Shown: positions 9,113 through 17,008, numbered from the stretch's first letter. The stretch: DNA of 64,000 nucleotides from a virus (IMGVR_UViG_3300046007_004004:1-64000), one strand, 5' to 3'. The notes: a model not told the origin generated them from the letters alone. Numbers and translations: made by a program.

Positions 9113-9327
9113 TACATGCGTCTCGTAATTCTTCCTTTACTAAGATCATAAGGACTCATCTCAATCTCTACTCGATCACCATCCAGAATACGTATTTCAT
9201 GCTGACGCATCTTACCTGAAATATAACCTAATATTGTAGGTCCTGTTGATAATTTTACTTTGAACATGGCGTTCGGCAACACATCTGTTACCTCACCTTC
9301 CATCTTTACTCCACCTTCTTTAGCCAT
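9112..9327 (-). CDS. infA: Translation initiation factor IF-1
   Basis: 71 residues, the normal IF-1 length. The protein starts [13 protein letters not shown], keeps [18 protein letters not shown] and ends with [12 protein letters not shown], all diagnostic of bacterial IF-1 (S1/OB fold that binds the 30S A site). Nothing is missing, so it is probably functional. It lies between an SGNH gene and the nucleoside-recycling pair. IF-1 is rare in phages; with bS21 at 29.5 kb it suggests the phage alters initiation on host 30S subunits, which is inference. Confidence 0.95.
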   Translation of the reverse strand: MAKEGGVKMEGEVTDVLPNAMFKVKLSTGPTILGYISGKMRQHEIRILDGDRVEIEMSPYDLSKGRITRRM

Positions 9328-9337
9328 ATAATTGTAT

Positions 9338-9901
9338 TCACTTCTCCTCTAATGTTACTTCTAAATCCTGTAATACTTTTAAATACAGGTCTTCTCCGGC
9401 AGCAACTTGTTCTTTCCAAGTTGTAGCAGCGTTTTCATCTGCCTGATCGCTGATATATTTGTAAATCTCGCAACTAACTCCTGCCATCAAGCAAGATTTA
9501 GCGATACTGAAACATTCCATATCTACCATATCACATTTGACTCTTAGTTTATGTCGTTCAGTAACATGCATATCTCCTGTCGCACAAGTATAGCCTTGTC
9601 CGTCAATAGTTATAACATTGGTATTATCTAATGCTATATGTCCGGGCTGCAGGCCCATGGGCAATAGATTGACATCATGCTGTATGACATTATTCACACG
9701 GTGTATTCCAGATGACAACGTGATGCCACCTGCTGTGCCTAAATTGATTACACGTTTTGGATTATATGTACTGATTAGATTTGAGACATTGATAGCAGCA
9801 TTGACTTTACCAATGCCAATACAAAACACATTCCTATACTTATTGAATAAGTTAGGAGCCTCATCACGCAATGCAAAAACGATTAGATCATTCATTGACA
9901 T
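9338..9901 (-). CDS. 5'-methylthioadenosine/S-adenosylhomocysteine nucleosidase-like
   Basis: 187 residues of the PNP/MTAN superfamily. GIGKVNAA (28-35), [18 protein letters not shown] and [12 protein letters not shown] are the conserved phosphate/ribose and base-site blocks, and YKYISDQAD holds the aspartate that acts on the purine ring. Members cleave MTA, SAH or other purine nucleosides to a free base. It overlaps the adenine phosphoribosyltransferase gene by 14 bases, which favours an adenine-releasing nucleosidase. It is somewhat short for the family. Start may be 9901 or 9895. Confidence 0.85.
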   Translation of the reverse strand: MSMNDLIVFALRDEAPNLFNKYRNVFCIGIGKVNAAINVSNLISTYNPKRVINLGTAGGITLSSGIHRVNNVIQHDVNLLPMGLQPGHIALDNTNVITIDGQGYTCATGDMHVTERHKLRVKCDMVDMECFSIAKSCLMAGVSCEIYKYISDQADENAATTWKEQVAAGEDLYLKVLQDLEVTLEEK

Positions 9902-10448
9902 CTATAAGATTAACTACGTTTACACCTAGTTCGTTTAGTAGTTCTTCGCCTTTTAGGAAGGTGATGTTTATTAGTGTAGCGACAATCATGTCCTTATATT
10001 CAATACCTATACCTTCATGCAACAATTTACATATGGCTTCAGCAGTGCCGCCCGTTGCTAATACATCATCAATGATCATGACAGTACCTATGGGCTTTTG
10101 TATTTTAGCGACTTCAAGTATATCAGTGCCATATTCAAGTGTATATTCACGGCTGATAAGATCCCCCGGCATCTTGCCTTTCTTACGCACAACATGCATT
10201 GGTAATTGTAGTTTGTATGCTACTGGACTTGCCCAGATAAAACCACGTGCGTCAGCGGCAAACAACATACGTGTTTGAGTGCTATCTACAATCTGACTAT
10301 ACCATTGAACTGTGTGCCAAAATAAGTCCGGGTCTTTAGGAATGTCAACTGTATTCAAATAGTTAACGTCTTTTTTAGGCCAATCCTTATAAACTTTTAA
10401 ACTGTCCTGTATATAAGCAGCAGTTCTTGTATCTGTGATACGCCTCAT
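9888..10448 (-). CDS. apt: Adenine phosphoribosyltransferase-like
   Basis: 186 residues from the ATG at 10448, chosen for its ATGA overlap with the upstream gene (an in-frame ATG at 10466 is possible). DARGFIWASPVAYKL and VMIIDDVLATGGTA (PRPP loop) are the key type I PRTase motifs; VVRKKGKMPG followed by SREYTLEYG is APT-specific. The enzyme converts adenine plus PRPP to AMP. Translationally coupled to the nucleosidase gene, so the pair would recycle adenine from SAH or MTA back to nucleotides. Confidence 0.92.
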   Translation of the reverse strand: MRRITDTRTAAYIQDSLKVYKDWPKKDVNYLNTVDIPKDPDLFWHTVQWYSQIVDSTQTRMLFAADARGFIWASPVAYKLQLPMHVVRKKGKMPGDLISREYTLEYGTDILEVAKIQKPIGTVMIIDDVLATGGTAEAICKLLHEGIGIEYKDMIVATLINITFLKGEELLNELGVNVVNLIDVNE

Positions 10449-10942
10449 TTCTTTAGTGTTTCCCAAATCTGTTCTTTTTCTATTATATCTTTTTCTAGTG
10501 CGCGATAAGCATCACCCAACTTCTTTAGTTCTTCCCACTTAGCTTCTAACTTTTCATTAGGATGTAGTATTGCCAAACGTGCTTCAATCTTGTCTAATGT
10601 TTCAGCGATGCTTTTGCCTTTAATCTTTACATCACCTTCAAACTCAGCATCACCTTGAACTTTTAGTTTCGCATCACCATGCTGCCAAGTATCATTAAAA
10701 TTTAGTGAAGGACTTATATTACCTAGATTATAGCCGCCAGTACTATTTGTAGTCCAAGTGTAAGAACCACTGCTTGAATTAGGATACGGCCAAGTATTGC
10801 CTGCTACTGTAGAAATAGTTGATGCGCTAGCGGTTGATGTCATCAAATTATCATCATAAAACAAATCGCCTTGTTTACTTGCTAATTTTTCTAAAAGTTT
10901 ATCTATCTCAGAAAAATCAAGTTTAATATTATCTTCGTCCAT
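10445..10942 (-). CDS. Conserved T4-like phage protein of unknown function
   Basis: 165 residues from the ATG at 10942, one base after the AbrB-like gene stop. The N-terminus is acidic and helical (DFSEIDKLLEKLASKQGDLF), the middle is S/T/G/N-rich with aromatic residues, and the C-terminus has KVQGDAEFEGDVKIKGKS followed by a coiled-coil-like helix (residues ~100-165). The beta KIKG repeat plus coiled coil recurs in T4-like marine phages and looks structural. No function assigned. Confidence 0.75.
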   Translation of the reverse strand: MDEDNIKLDFSEIDKLLEKLASKQGDLFYDDNLMTSTASASTISTVAGNTWPYPNSSSGSYTWTTNSTGGYNLGNISPSLNFNDTWQHGDAKLKVQGDAEFEGDVKIKGKSIAETLDKIEARLAILHPNEKLEAKWEELKKLGDAYRALEKDIIEKEQIWETLKK

Positions 10943-10943
10943 A

Positions 10944-11129
10944 TTATTTTTTCTTGATGAATAATTTTCCGTCACTGTCAACAGAAATGTCAAGTTCATC
11001 GCCCTCTTTCCAACCCATTTGTTTTAATATAGGTTCTGGTATAGGTAATATGATATCACCTGTCTCGGGATCTTCTTGAGTGATAACTTCGTAACGAACG
11101 TCACTTTCGCCTGGTTTGTTTTTTGCCAT
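10944..11129 (-). CDS. AbrB/MazE-type swapped-hairpin DNA-binding protein
   Basis: 61 residues. ILPIPEPILKQMGWKEGDELDISVD is the SpoVT-AbrB pattern (polar start, P-x-x-L, W-x-x-G-D). Such proteins dimerise and bind DNA as transition-state regulators or antitoxins. No toxin gene is adjacent, so a regulator is more likely. It has a candidate promoter immediately upstream. Confidence 0.75.
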   Translation of the reverse strand: MAKNKPGESDVRYEVITQEDPETGDIILPIPEPILKQMGWKEGDELDISVDSDGKLFIKKK

Positions 11130-11134
11130 ACTTG

Positions 11135-11163
11135 ATTATAAAATTAATGTTGTTCTATTACAA
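11135..11163 (-). promoter_or_regulatory. Candidate sigma70 promoter for the AbrB-like gene
   Basis: Minus strand: TTGTAA (11163-11158), 17-base spacer, perfect TATAAT (11140-11135). The -10 box ends only five bases before the ATG at 11129, implying a leaderless or nearly leaderless message. A small hairpin (TGTTGT/ACAACA) lies in the same stretch. Confidence 0.45.
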
Positions 11164-11177
11164 CAATATTGGGCAAA

Positions 11178-11786
11178 TTACCAAGCGCGGCAACTCCAAT
11201 AACGTGCCTTCCAACGAGGGCCTGGATTATCGCAATTATGTCTTGCGCGGAAATTCTTGCGGCGACCTGGATTTGATTTTTTGATACGCATCTTCTTGTC
11301 GCCAAAGTTTACTTTGACAACATTACCCTTAGGACCCTTCACGTAGACTTTTGATTTCTTTACATCGCCCTTCATTGGCTTACCTAGTGGTACTTCACGA
11401 CCTTGATATTTGGCTTCGTCCATCTCAACTTCATCTAGTTTGTCATGTTTGGCACGAATCTGTGCCATCTTTTCTTTGCCTGCGCCTTCACGACCTGCTT
11501 TTTGTAGAGCAGCCATGCCTTCTTTGCCATATTTCTTTTTACCAAGATATGCTTGAAGTCCGCTCTCGTCTACTTCAACTTCTTCTAGTTGTAATCCATT
11601 TGATTCTAATAGTTGTAGTGCTGTCTCGTCACATTCAACGATGATACCGTCATCGGTGAAACCTACTATACCGGATTCAATAAGTGTTTCTTCGTTAAGC
11701 TCAAAGTCGAAACTATCCTCTAGTTCCATCGAACCTTCTTCGCTCATTTCATTAATGATATCTAATAGGTTTCTCATATCGGACAT
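11178..11786 (-). CDS. Leader-bearing acidic/basic phage head-type protein
   Basis: 202 residues, ATG at 11786 with AGGGG upstream. The N-terminus MSDMRNLLDIINE fits the leader family (I-N-E). Residues 14-70 are strongly acidic; the C-terminal ~60 are basic and end FRARHNCDNPGPRWKARYWSCRAW, of which the RARHNCDNPG and ARYWSC blocks recur in unrelated tailed phages. The acidic-to-basic layout suits a head-associated or scaffold protein, but no function is established. Confidence 0.7.
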   Translation of the reverse strand: MSDMRNLLDIINEMSEEGSMELEDSFDFELNEETLIESGIVGFTDDGIIVECDETALQLLESNGLQLEEVEVDESGLQAYLGKKKYGKEGMAALQKAGREGAGKEKMAQIRAKHDKLDEVEMDEAKYQGREVPLGKPMKGDVKKSKVYVKGPKGNVVKVNFGDKKMRIKKSNPGRRKNFRARHNCDNPGPRWKARYWSCRAW

Positions 11787-11809
11787 GGCAAATTCCCCTA
11801 AATATATAG

Positions 11810-12400
11810 TTATTTATTCAAATAGGGCTGATATATCTGTTCTAATTGCTGTATAGCGTTCTCTACGTTGTTATCTCTATAGAGTATACCTATACCCCCT
11901 GCGTTATCCCATGCTTCTATGTTCTTTTTATGATCGTCTACTAGTATGTTACTAGTACCGCCCTTTGTGGCCATGCGCTCCTTATCGCCCCTAAAAATAG
12001 GGGTTCCATACTTAGCATATCCAGGATGATGTTTTTCAAGCCATTCCATCTTACCCCTAGCACTTGCTTCATTGTTTCCGCGTAGAGGGGCACTCAATAT
12101 TGTATATGGGATGTTATTATCAACAAGCCATTTATAAAGTGCTATAAAGTTAGGTAAAGGTTCTAGATTTGCGAAAAATTGCTCTACAAACTCTGGTCCT
12201 TCGCTAGTCAATTCCTTGATGCTTTGCTCACGTTGTTCTTTACTACCTATATCTTTATAGCGTTCTACGTGATCCATACCGAATTTTTTATTGTGCCACT
12301 GTGCCCATGCTGTGAAAAAATCACATTGGACCCCGTCCATATCTAGGTATAGATGTGGTATTTTCTTTTCATCTTCTAATAATAGTTCAAGTATTTTCAT
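11810..12400 (-). CDS. HAD-family 5'(3')-deoxyribonucleotidase-like phosphatase
   Basis: 196 residues. HAD motifs are clear: YLDMDGVQCDF (nucleophile Asp, DxDGV), ILSAP (motif II), and ILVDDHKKNIEAW (motif IV). The cap-region style matches phage and bacterial 5'-nucleotidases that dephosphorylate dNMPs. Its first residues, MKILELLLEDEKK, also look like the leader family (L-L-E), so it may be an enzyme carried in the head; that is inference. It lies near dCMP deaminase, consistent with pyrimidine pool control. Confidence 0.8.
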   Translation of the reverse strand: MKILELLLEDEKKIPHLYLDMDGVQCDFFTAWAQWHNKKFGMDHVERYKDIGSKEQREQSIKELTSEGPEFVEQFFANLEPLPNFIALYKWLVDNNIPYTILSAPLRGNNEASARGKMEWLEKHHPGYAKYGTPIFRGDKERMATKGGTSNILVDDHKKNIEAWDNAGGIGILYRDNNVENAIQQLEQIYQPYLNK

Positions 12401-12405
12401 AGATA

Positions 12406-12413
12406 TATTTATA
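12406..12413 (-). promoter_or_regulatory. TATAAATA late-promoter motif 5 nt before the HAD gene
   Basis: Perfect T4 late consensus TATAAATA on the minus strand, followed by five bases and the ATG at 12400. It contains the stop codon of the preceding gene. No ribosome-binding site fits between motif and start. Confidence 0.5.
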
Positions 12414-12681
12414 GATTTTTAAACTTATCAGGGCGTTTTCTGTCCGGAGTATAATCAACAAAAGGTATTGGCTTTCGATTTATAAAAATGTTCTCTACGT
12501 TTTTTAGATCGTCACCATATTTTAAAAGTAAGTAACTATAGGTTTCGTCGCTAACCTTATCACTACCTAGCATTAAATAATTACTCCATTTAAGTTGAAA
12601 ACCAAATAGCTTCTTTAAGCCAGTATCAGACAGTAGGTCATCAAAGTTATCATTTTCACGATAAAAAATATAGTACTTCAT
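12409..12681 (-). CDS. Small hypothetical protein
   Basis: 90 residues from the ATG at 12681, which overlaps the previous stop (ATGA). Starts MKYYIFYRENDNFDDLL and ends with a basic, proline-containing tail (TPDRKRPDKF). Not recognised. Translationally coupled to the small protein at 12678-12887. Confidence 0.6.
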   Translation of the reverse strand: MKYYIFYRENDNFDDLLSDTGLKKLFGFQLKWSNYLMLGSDKVSDETYSYLLLKYGDDLKNVENIFINRKPIPFVDYTPDRKRPDKFKNL

Positions 12682-12887
12682 TTTTTCCAAATATTGAATG
12701 TTACGTAATCTCTTTCAAGCTCAAATAAAAATACATAAGTATTGGTAGAAATGCTATCTAAATCTATTTCATCCGTAAACTTCCAATCGCCTACCATGTT
12801 ATTTTCACACCATTTTACAACTTCTTTGAGTTCGCCGAACGGGATATGAAGTTTAGTTTTATATGCTGTTGTTATGTTTATGGACAT
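12678..12887 (-). CDS. Small phage protein of the C-terminal F-x-x-W type
   Basis: 69 residues. A short helix near 18-30 (LKEVVKWCENNM) followed by beta strands and the ending YVFLFELERDYVTFNIWKK. The helix-then-strand layout and the closing aromatic strand resemble proteins at 17651, 36880, 56544 and 56849, suggesting one small ferredoxin-like phage family. Overlaps dCMP deaminase by 29 bases. Function unknown. Confidence 0.65.
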   Translation of the reverse strand: MSINITTAYKTKLHIPFGELKEVVKWCENNMVGDWKFTDEIDLDSISTNTYVFLFELERDYVTFNIWKK

Positions 12888-13287
12888 TTACTCCACTTAA
12901 CTTTAAGAAATTTACTCCGCTGTCATCGCGGTATTGTTCTTTATAATATAATGTCTTTATACCGCTCTGATAAATCAGTTTGGCACATTCAATGCAAGGA
13001 GCATGTGTACAAAACAATGTACTACCTTGACTGCTCTCCGTGCTTTGTGCTACTTTGGCTATAGCGTTTGTCTCAGCATGTAGTACTTCGGGTTTAGTTT
13101 TAAGTATCCCTTTTTCGTCTGGTACCTCACAAACATTTTCCCAACCGCTAGGCATACCATTATATCCTGTAGCAAGAATCTGATTGTCTTTGACGATGAC
13201 AGCGCCAACTTGTAAACGTTTAGCATAACTGAGGGTACTGGTCACCTCAGCAATCTTCATATAATAGTCAATAAATTTAGGTTTCAT
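12859..13287 (-). CDS. dCMP deaminase
   Basis: 142 residues from the ATG at 13287, one base after the previous stop. The zinc site is intact: HAETNAI (His, catalytic Glu) and CTHAPCIECAKL (PCxxC). AVIVKDNQILATGYNG is the typical N-terminal strand-helix of dCMP deaminases. It makes dUMP for dTMP synthesis; phages use it to tune dNTP pools. The C-terminus is shorter than in T4 Cd and shows no obvious allosteric insertion. Confidence 0.92.
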   Translation of the reverse strand: MKPKFIDYYMKIAEVTSTLSYAKRLQVGAVIVKDNQILATGYNGMPSGWENVCEVPDEKGILKTKPEVLHAETNAIAKVAQSTESSQGSTLFCTHAPCIECAKLIYQSGIKTLYYKEQYRDDSGVNFLKLSGVNVHKHNNSI

Positions 13288-13288
13288 G

Positions 13289-13825
13289 TCAGTCCCAAAG
13301 ATGTCTGTAGTATTTGCCAAACAGTTCTAATCCTTCTTGGATACGTTCTTCATGTAGACGCATACCCTCATAATCAGTCCAATGCTCAGTAGGATTTTTA
13401 TCTACCATTTTGTAAGTCTTTTCTGTTTTACCTGTATTAGGATCAACAAAATCGTCACAGGGTTCCCAATCATATTCAGGTGTACCATGATGATATTGTG
13501 CTTCCCAATTGTCAAAAACTAATTGCTGAAAACTCCAAATCATCTTGTCTAATGTATCTTCCCAACGTTTGCAGGCAATATCGAAAGATTCATTATGAGT
13601 TTCTTTGTAGAAATCAAAACTATCTTGGCTATCATAGTCAGCACCACCAACGTCACCAACAAATTGACCTGGTACGCCCATTTTTTCTTTTTTCAGTTGC
13701 ATTAGTGCAGGAAGAATGATATACGCTAGAGAATGATCTAAACTCCATGTATCAAAATCCTCTATAGTGACTTTGATCTTTCTATAATCGGAATTCTTAT
13801 TGTATTTTCCTAAGTTTACTTTCAT
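13289..13825 (-). CDS. Conserved T4-like phage hypothetical protein
   Basis: 178 residues. The N-terminal IKVTIEDFDTWSLDHSLAYIILPALMQLK block recurs in many T4-like phages of aquatic bacteria, but no function is known to me. The rest is aromatic and acidic (MIWSFQQLVFDNW, WEPCDDF). Cytoplasmic, no membrane segment. Overlaps the upstream membrane-anchored gene by ATGA-type coupling. Confidence 0.75.
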   Translation of the reverse strand: MKVNLGKYNKNSDYRKIKVTIEDFDTWSLDHSLAYIILPALMQLKKEKMGVPGQFVGDVGGADYDSQDSFDFYKETHNESFDIACKRWEDTLDKMIWSFQQLVFDNWEAQYHHGTPEYDWEPCDDFVDPNTGKTEKTYKMVDKNPTEHWTDYEGMRLHEERIQEGLELFGKYYRHLWD

Positions 13826-14205
13826 TCAATATCTTTCAGATCGTTTTTAATCTTGCCCTCTACGAACCAAAATTGTAAGTCATTATGATTTACAACTGCA
13901 AAGGTTACTTTATTAAACCTATAAACATTGTCAGCAAGTTCATCTAACGATACTGCCTGACTCACAAAATCGCCTGTATCTTTGTTATACAATAGTATAC
14001 TACTTCCATTAGTCTCTGTATAGAAGTTTGGAACTTTGATAGTCCTCACACCATTCATCTCAAAATAGTTTTCAGCCATTTCATCTAATGTCAACCCGTT
14101 TTCTTGAGCAACTTTTTTAAGCGCATTACGTAGTTTCCATACCATATAAAAATGGCAACAGACCCAACCTGTCAAAAACATTTGAAAATAGATTAGTATA
14201 TCCAT
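13822..14205 (-). CDS. Membrane-anchored hypothetical protein
   Basis: 127 residues from the ATG at 14205. One N-terminal membrane segment (about residues 3-24, LIYFQMFLTGWVCCHFYMVW) and a soluble domain. A 14211 ATG and a 14226 TTG are alternatives, but 14205 is five bases after a TATAAATA box, matching three other genes. Function unknown. Confidence 0.65.
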   Translation of the reverse strand: MDILIYFQMFLTGWVCCHFYMVWKLRNALKKVAQENGLTLDEMAENYFEMNGVRTIKVPNFYTETNGSSILLYNKDTGDFVSQAVSLDELADNVYRFNKVTFAVVNHNDLQFWFVEGKIKNDLKDIE

Positions 14206-14210
14206 AACCA

Positions 14211-14218
14211 TATTTATA
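14211..14218 (-). promoter_or_regulatory. TATAAATA late-promoter motif
   Basis: Perfect TATAAATA on the minus strand, five bases before the ATG at 14205. It lies just downstream of a strong terminator, so a fresh promoter is needed here. Confidence 0.5.
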
Positions 14219-14223
14219 TACCT

Positions 14224-14263
14224 CAAAAAAGAAAAAGTACCGACATATCACTATATCGGTACT
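14224..14263 (-). terminator. Rho-independent terminator
   Basis: On the minus strand an 8-bp perfect stem AGTACCGA/TCGGTACT (14263-14256 with 14243-14236), with a further short AT stem inside, is followed directly by TTTTTCTTTTTT. It would end transcription coming from the winged-helix gene at 14361-14627. Confidence 0.85.
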
Positions 14264-14360
14264 GTGGGTCAATATTTGAATTACGACCTATAATCACTAT
14301 ATCAGAACTTTATGATTTATAGTAAGCGGGACTCAGGGCGCCCGCAAGCCCTCCCGTCAA

Positions 14361-14627
14361 TTAGACGAGACCGGCAGCAAGAGCCTTGTAGCCAGCAGCA
14401 ACAACAGCGCGGCTCGGAGTTCCGAGACGATACTTAGTGCTGACGCGACCATTGCTGTCAGTGCGACGGTTAGCGTAAACAGCAAAGCCATTGAAACGCA
14501 AGTCAGAGACAGTGGCAGTAGGATTGGCAATACCAAAACGTGCCTTGATCTGAGCAGCAGTCAATTGCTCGCCATTACGTAGAGCTTCCAAAAGACGCTC
14601 TTGCTTCGTTACAGTTACAGTAGTCAT
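14361..14627 (-). CDS. Winged-helix DNA-binding protein
   Basis: 88 residues. TKQERLLEALRNGEQLTAAQIKARFGI is a helix-turn-helix and NPTATVSDLRFNGFAVYAN the recognition helix and wing; small proteins like this are widespread in T4-like marine phages. Strong Shine-Dalgarno (AGAGG) and its own promoter and terminator make it a monocistronic unit, consistent with a highly expressed regulator. Target unknown. Confidence 0.75.
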   Translation of the reverse strand: MTTVTVTKQERLLEALRNGEQLTAAQIKARFGIANPTATVSDLRFNGFAVYANRRTDSNGRVSTKYRLGTPSRAVVAAGYKALAAGLV

Positions 14628-14649
14628 TTTATTTTCCTCTTAGTTTTTG

Positions 14650-14667
14650 CGTTGTCTTTCAACAACG
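14650..14667 (-). other. Hairpin in the leader of the winged-helix gene
   Basis: A perfect 6-bp stem CGTTGT/ACAACG with a 6-base loop lies between the -10 box and the Shine-Dalgarno. It could stabilise the message or act as an operator for the encoded protein. Inference only. Confidence 0.5.
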
Positions 14668-14674
14668 TAAAGAT

Positions 14675-14703
14675 ATTATATGATACTTTACTTGAGGATA
14701 CAA
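14675..14703 (-). promoter_or_regulatory. Sigma70-type promoter for the winged-helix gene
   Basis: Minus strand TTGTAT (14703-14698), 17-base spacer, perfect TATAAT (14680-14675), then hairpin, AGAGG and ATG at 14627. The strong -10 and position after a gene boundary support it. Confidence 0.65.
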
Positions 14704-14712
14704 CTGTTTTGG

Positions 14713-15573
14713 TTACCTATTTGCTTGTAAGGTATCCAAATCAATAAAAAAGTCTTTGCTCCAACCACTGTCAGGCTCGTGCCCTTCATAACCGCGAGGA
14801 TTGCAAGCGACCATGGTATTTCCTACCATATAGGTAAAAGCGTGGTGTGTATGACCCTGTGTCCATAGTTTGATATTTGGGTTATCAAGTATGAAACCGC
14901 TAAGGTCGCTACAAAATGCACCATTTAAATGATAATCGTTTTTATACTTTTCATGTATGCTGAGATGCGACGGTCCAAAATGTGTAACTACTACACAATT
15001 ATCATAATTTGGTAAAGTATCTTTTAGCCATTTTACATGATCGTAGTGCCTTTGAACAGTATGTTTAGCACTAATCTTTCTATATCCCAATTTGTCATCA
15101 CGTATTAATCTATGATCATTTAGTAGATTAGATACATTTAGCATAGTAAGCGGATCTTCTTTGTTTAAGTCTGTCCACAATGTGCAACCGATAAATGGCA
15201 CACCATCTATAACCTTTACTTCTTTATTAAGAAAATATATATTAGGCCAATGATTGCATTCTTCTTTAAGATGATCCAGTGTTTTGTACCATGTGCCATG
15301 ATAGTGTTCATGGTTGCCTGCCACATAGATAACGTGTGGAAAGTTCTTGCTACAACGGTCAAGAAAGTTACGAAAACGATCCGCACATTGGGGGCGCATC
15401 GCGCCAGACTTCCAAAGATATTGTTTACTTTCTACCCAACTCTGTCTTGGGTGGTCATGAAGGTCTTGAGCGATGAGGATATCACCGCTCAAGATTAGTA
15501 CATCACAACCATTATTTGGAATGTCTACATCACTAAATTCAAGATGTAGATCACTCACAAGTTTGATTTTCAT
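14713..15573 (-). CDS. Calcineurin-like metallophosphoesterase
   Basis: 286 residues with a complete metal site: SDLHLEF (7-13), ILSGDIL (27-33), VAGNHEHYHG, VVTHFGP and TQGHTHHAF. These five blocks carry the Asp, His and Asn ligands of the two-metal centre. Substrate could be a nucleic acid, nucleotide or phosphoprotein; nothing here decides. A second, degenerate relative lies at 27843-28526. Confidence 0.9.
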   Translation of the reverse strand: MKIKLVSDLHLEFSDVDIPNNGCDVLILSGDILIAQDLHDHPRQSWVESKQYLWKSGAMRPQCADRFRNFLDRCSKNFPHVIYVAGNHEHYHGTWYKTLDHLKEECNHWPNIYFLNKEVKVIDGVPFIGCTLWTDLNKEDPLTMLNVSNLLNDHRLIRDDKLGYRKISAKHTVQRHYDHVKWLKDTLPNYDNCVVVTHFGPSHLSIHEKYKNDYHLNGAFCSDLSGFILDNPNIKLWTQGHTHHAFTYMVGNTMVACNPRGYEGHEPDSGWSKDFFIDLDTLQANR

Positions 15574-15574
15574 T

Positions 15575-16516
15575 TTACTCTTCTAAATCTTCCCAACCTT
15601 GCTTTAGCATCATACTAAAATCATATTCGATATCGCCCTTAGGTACATATCCTACATTTGCGAAAAAGCCCTTTCCCCATGTGCTGAGTTCGTTTGTATC
15701 TACGTTCAATCCGACTTTATCGTAATAAAACATCTCAGCACTGTTGCTCATAGTGTTATCAAGTGCCACATAAGCAAACTTCTTAGGATCAAAGTCCTCA
15801 CCATTAGTCATGACATAAAGATGACCAAACACGCCCTTCTGGCTATCATACAGCATGATGACTGGCACAGGGTCAACAATACCTTTCTTAGTATCGTGGA
15901 CATATAGTTCACGGCTGACTACACAATTATCATAATTGTATGATTGTACCTTGTCAATCTCTCTAGTCATAGTTGCTGACCAGTCGAATGTTTTCTTGCG
16001 TGTTTCTTTATCACTCCAACGCAATTCACCATCGACATATTCGGCGCGTGGATCGACAGTTACTTCAGTCACATTGTATGAACCATATTCATAACTGACC
16101 ATTGTCTCATGTTCGATGTCATCAAAGTCCCAGTATTCACGATTGCCGCTGCCTTCATATACTTCTGGGCTATTCTTGTCAAAGCCTTCGATCTCGTCAC
16201 GCTCGACTTCTTCATCCTCGTCACTAAAATCGTCGCCATACATCATCATATCATTCATGGCATGCATATGATCCATGAGTAATTCTTTGCGATCTTTATG
16301 TAGCCAATATTGTACAAACTCTTCAGTAGATTTACCAACAATGAGTTCGCCTCCATATCCACCTAATTCGATCTTGAAGAAACGCTTGCCTTTATGTGGG
16401 TTAGCGACCTTCTTAGTTGCTACCTTTTTAGCAGGTGTCTTACTCTTCTTAGGTGCAGGCTTAGCCTTGACCTTAGTAGAACGCTTCGTAGTCTTTGACT
16501 TCTTCTTTGCGGCCAT
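15575..16516 (-). CDS. Protein with histone-H1-like basic tail and acidic domain
   Basis: 313 residues. Residues 1-45 are almost only K, A, P, T and S (AAKKKSKTTKRSTKVKAKPAP), like the H1-like tails of some bacterial and phage DNA-binding proteins. Residues ~85-115 are highly acidic, and the remainder is an aromatic, globular domain of unknown type. The basic tail probably contacts nucleic acid. No catalytic motif seen. Confidence 0.7.
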   Translation of the reverse strand: MAAKKKSKTTKRSTKVKAKPAPKKSKTPAKKVATKKVANPHKGKRFFKIELGGYGGELIVGKSTEEFVQYWLHKDRKELLMDHMHAMNDMMMYGDDFSDEDEEVERDEIEGFDKNSPEVYEGSGNREYWDFDDIEHETMVSYEYGSYNVTEVTVDPRAEYVDGELRWSDKETRKKTFDWSATMTREIDKVQSYNYDNCVVSRELYVHDTKKGIVDPVPVIMLYDSQKGVFGHLYVMTNGEDFDPKKFAYVALDNTMSNSAEMFYYDKVGLNVDTNELSTWGKGFFANVGYVPKGDIEYDFSMMLKQGWEDLEE

Positions 16517-16661
16517 GTTTACCTCTTTTGTTGAATGATTTATCTTTGAAAAGTTTGAAATGGGGCAATACTAGAAAGAATAACAGAAAGAAGCCTCCTA
16601 GTAAAGCAAGTACGGGCACTAGACATAGTTTAGCTAGAAAATTTTTACAGTAGTTCAACAT
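16473..16661 (-). CDS. Small membrane protein
   Basis: 62 residues from the ATG at 16661. One long hydrophobic stretch (about residues 11-36, LCLVPVLALLGGFFLLFFLVL) then a basic tail (KRGKHGRKEE). The 3' end overlaps the start of the H1-like-tail gene by 44 bases in another frame. Function unknown. Confidence 0.5.
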   Translation of the reverse strand: MLNYCKNFLAKLCLVPVLALLGGFFLLFFLVLPHFKLFKDKSFNKRGKHGRKEEVKDYEAFY

Positions 16662-16842
16662 ATAACACCACACAAAAAACTATAACCATGATAGGCACTA
16701 ACACTAGTGCCGTGAATCTATCAAACTTATTGTTCCAATCAAATGCATGTTTTTGATTTGGACAACGACCCTGTTGCCACTCACAGTAACTAACAGGGCG
16801 TTTATCAACACCTAATTCTTTTTCACAGATATCGCAACGCAT
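16645..16842 (-). CDS. Zinc-ribbon membrane protein
   Basis: 65 residues. Cys pairs at CDICEKE and later Cys residues (SYCEWQQGRCP) could form a small zinc site; one C-terminal membrane helix follows (LVLVPIMVIVFCVVLYVELL). Overlaps the downstream membrane gene by 17 bases. Function unknown. Confidence 0.6.
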   Translation of the reverse strand: MRCDICEKELGVDKRPVSYCEWQQGRCPNQKHAFDWNNKFDRFTALVLVPIMVIVFCVVLYVELL

Positions 16843-16843
16843 A

Positions 16844-17008
16844 TCAGGCTACGATGTTGTATTCTTCGCGTAAGATTTTCTTGTAGGGCTTGCCTTCTTC
16901 CATCAGTGTACACACTAACTTTAGTTTATCAGCCAACAATAACTTACCGTCCTTCTGTAAAGAAACGATAACTTCACGTAGTTCATCGATACTAATTGGT
17001 AGGTCCAT
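16844..17008 (-). CDS. Small helical hypothetical protein
   Basis: 54 residues from the ATG at 17008, chosen because AAGGGAG lies the right distance upstream; longer in-frame starts (ATG 17026, TTG 17041) lie inside the preceding gene. Two amphipathic helices with DELREVIVSLQKDGK. Not recognised. Confidence 0.55.
   Translation of the reverse strand: MDLPISIDELREVIVSLQKDGKLLLADKLKLVCTLMEEGKPYKKILREEYNIVA

Noticed and set aside
10944-11129. Toxin-antitoxin pair with the AbrB-like protein as antitoxin
   Set aside because: No toxin-like gene is adjacent; the neighbours are a structural-type protein and a leader protein.
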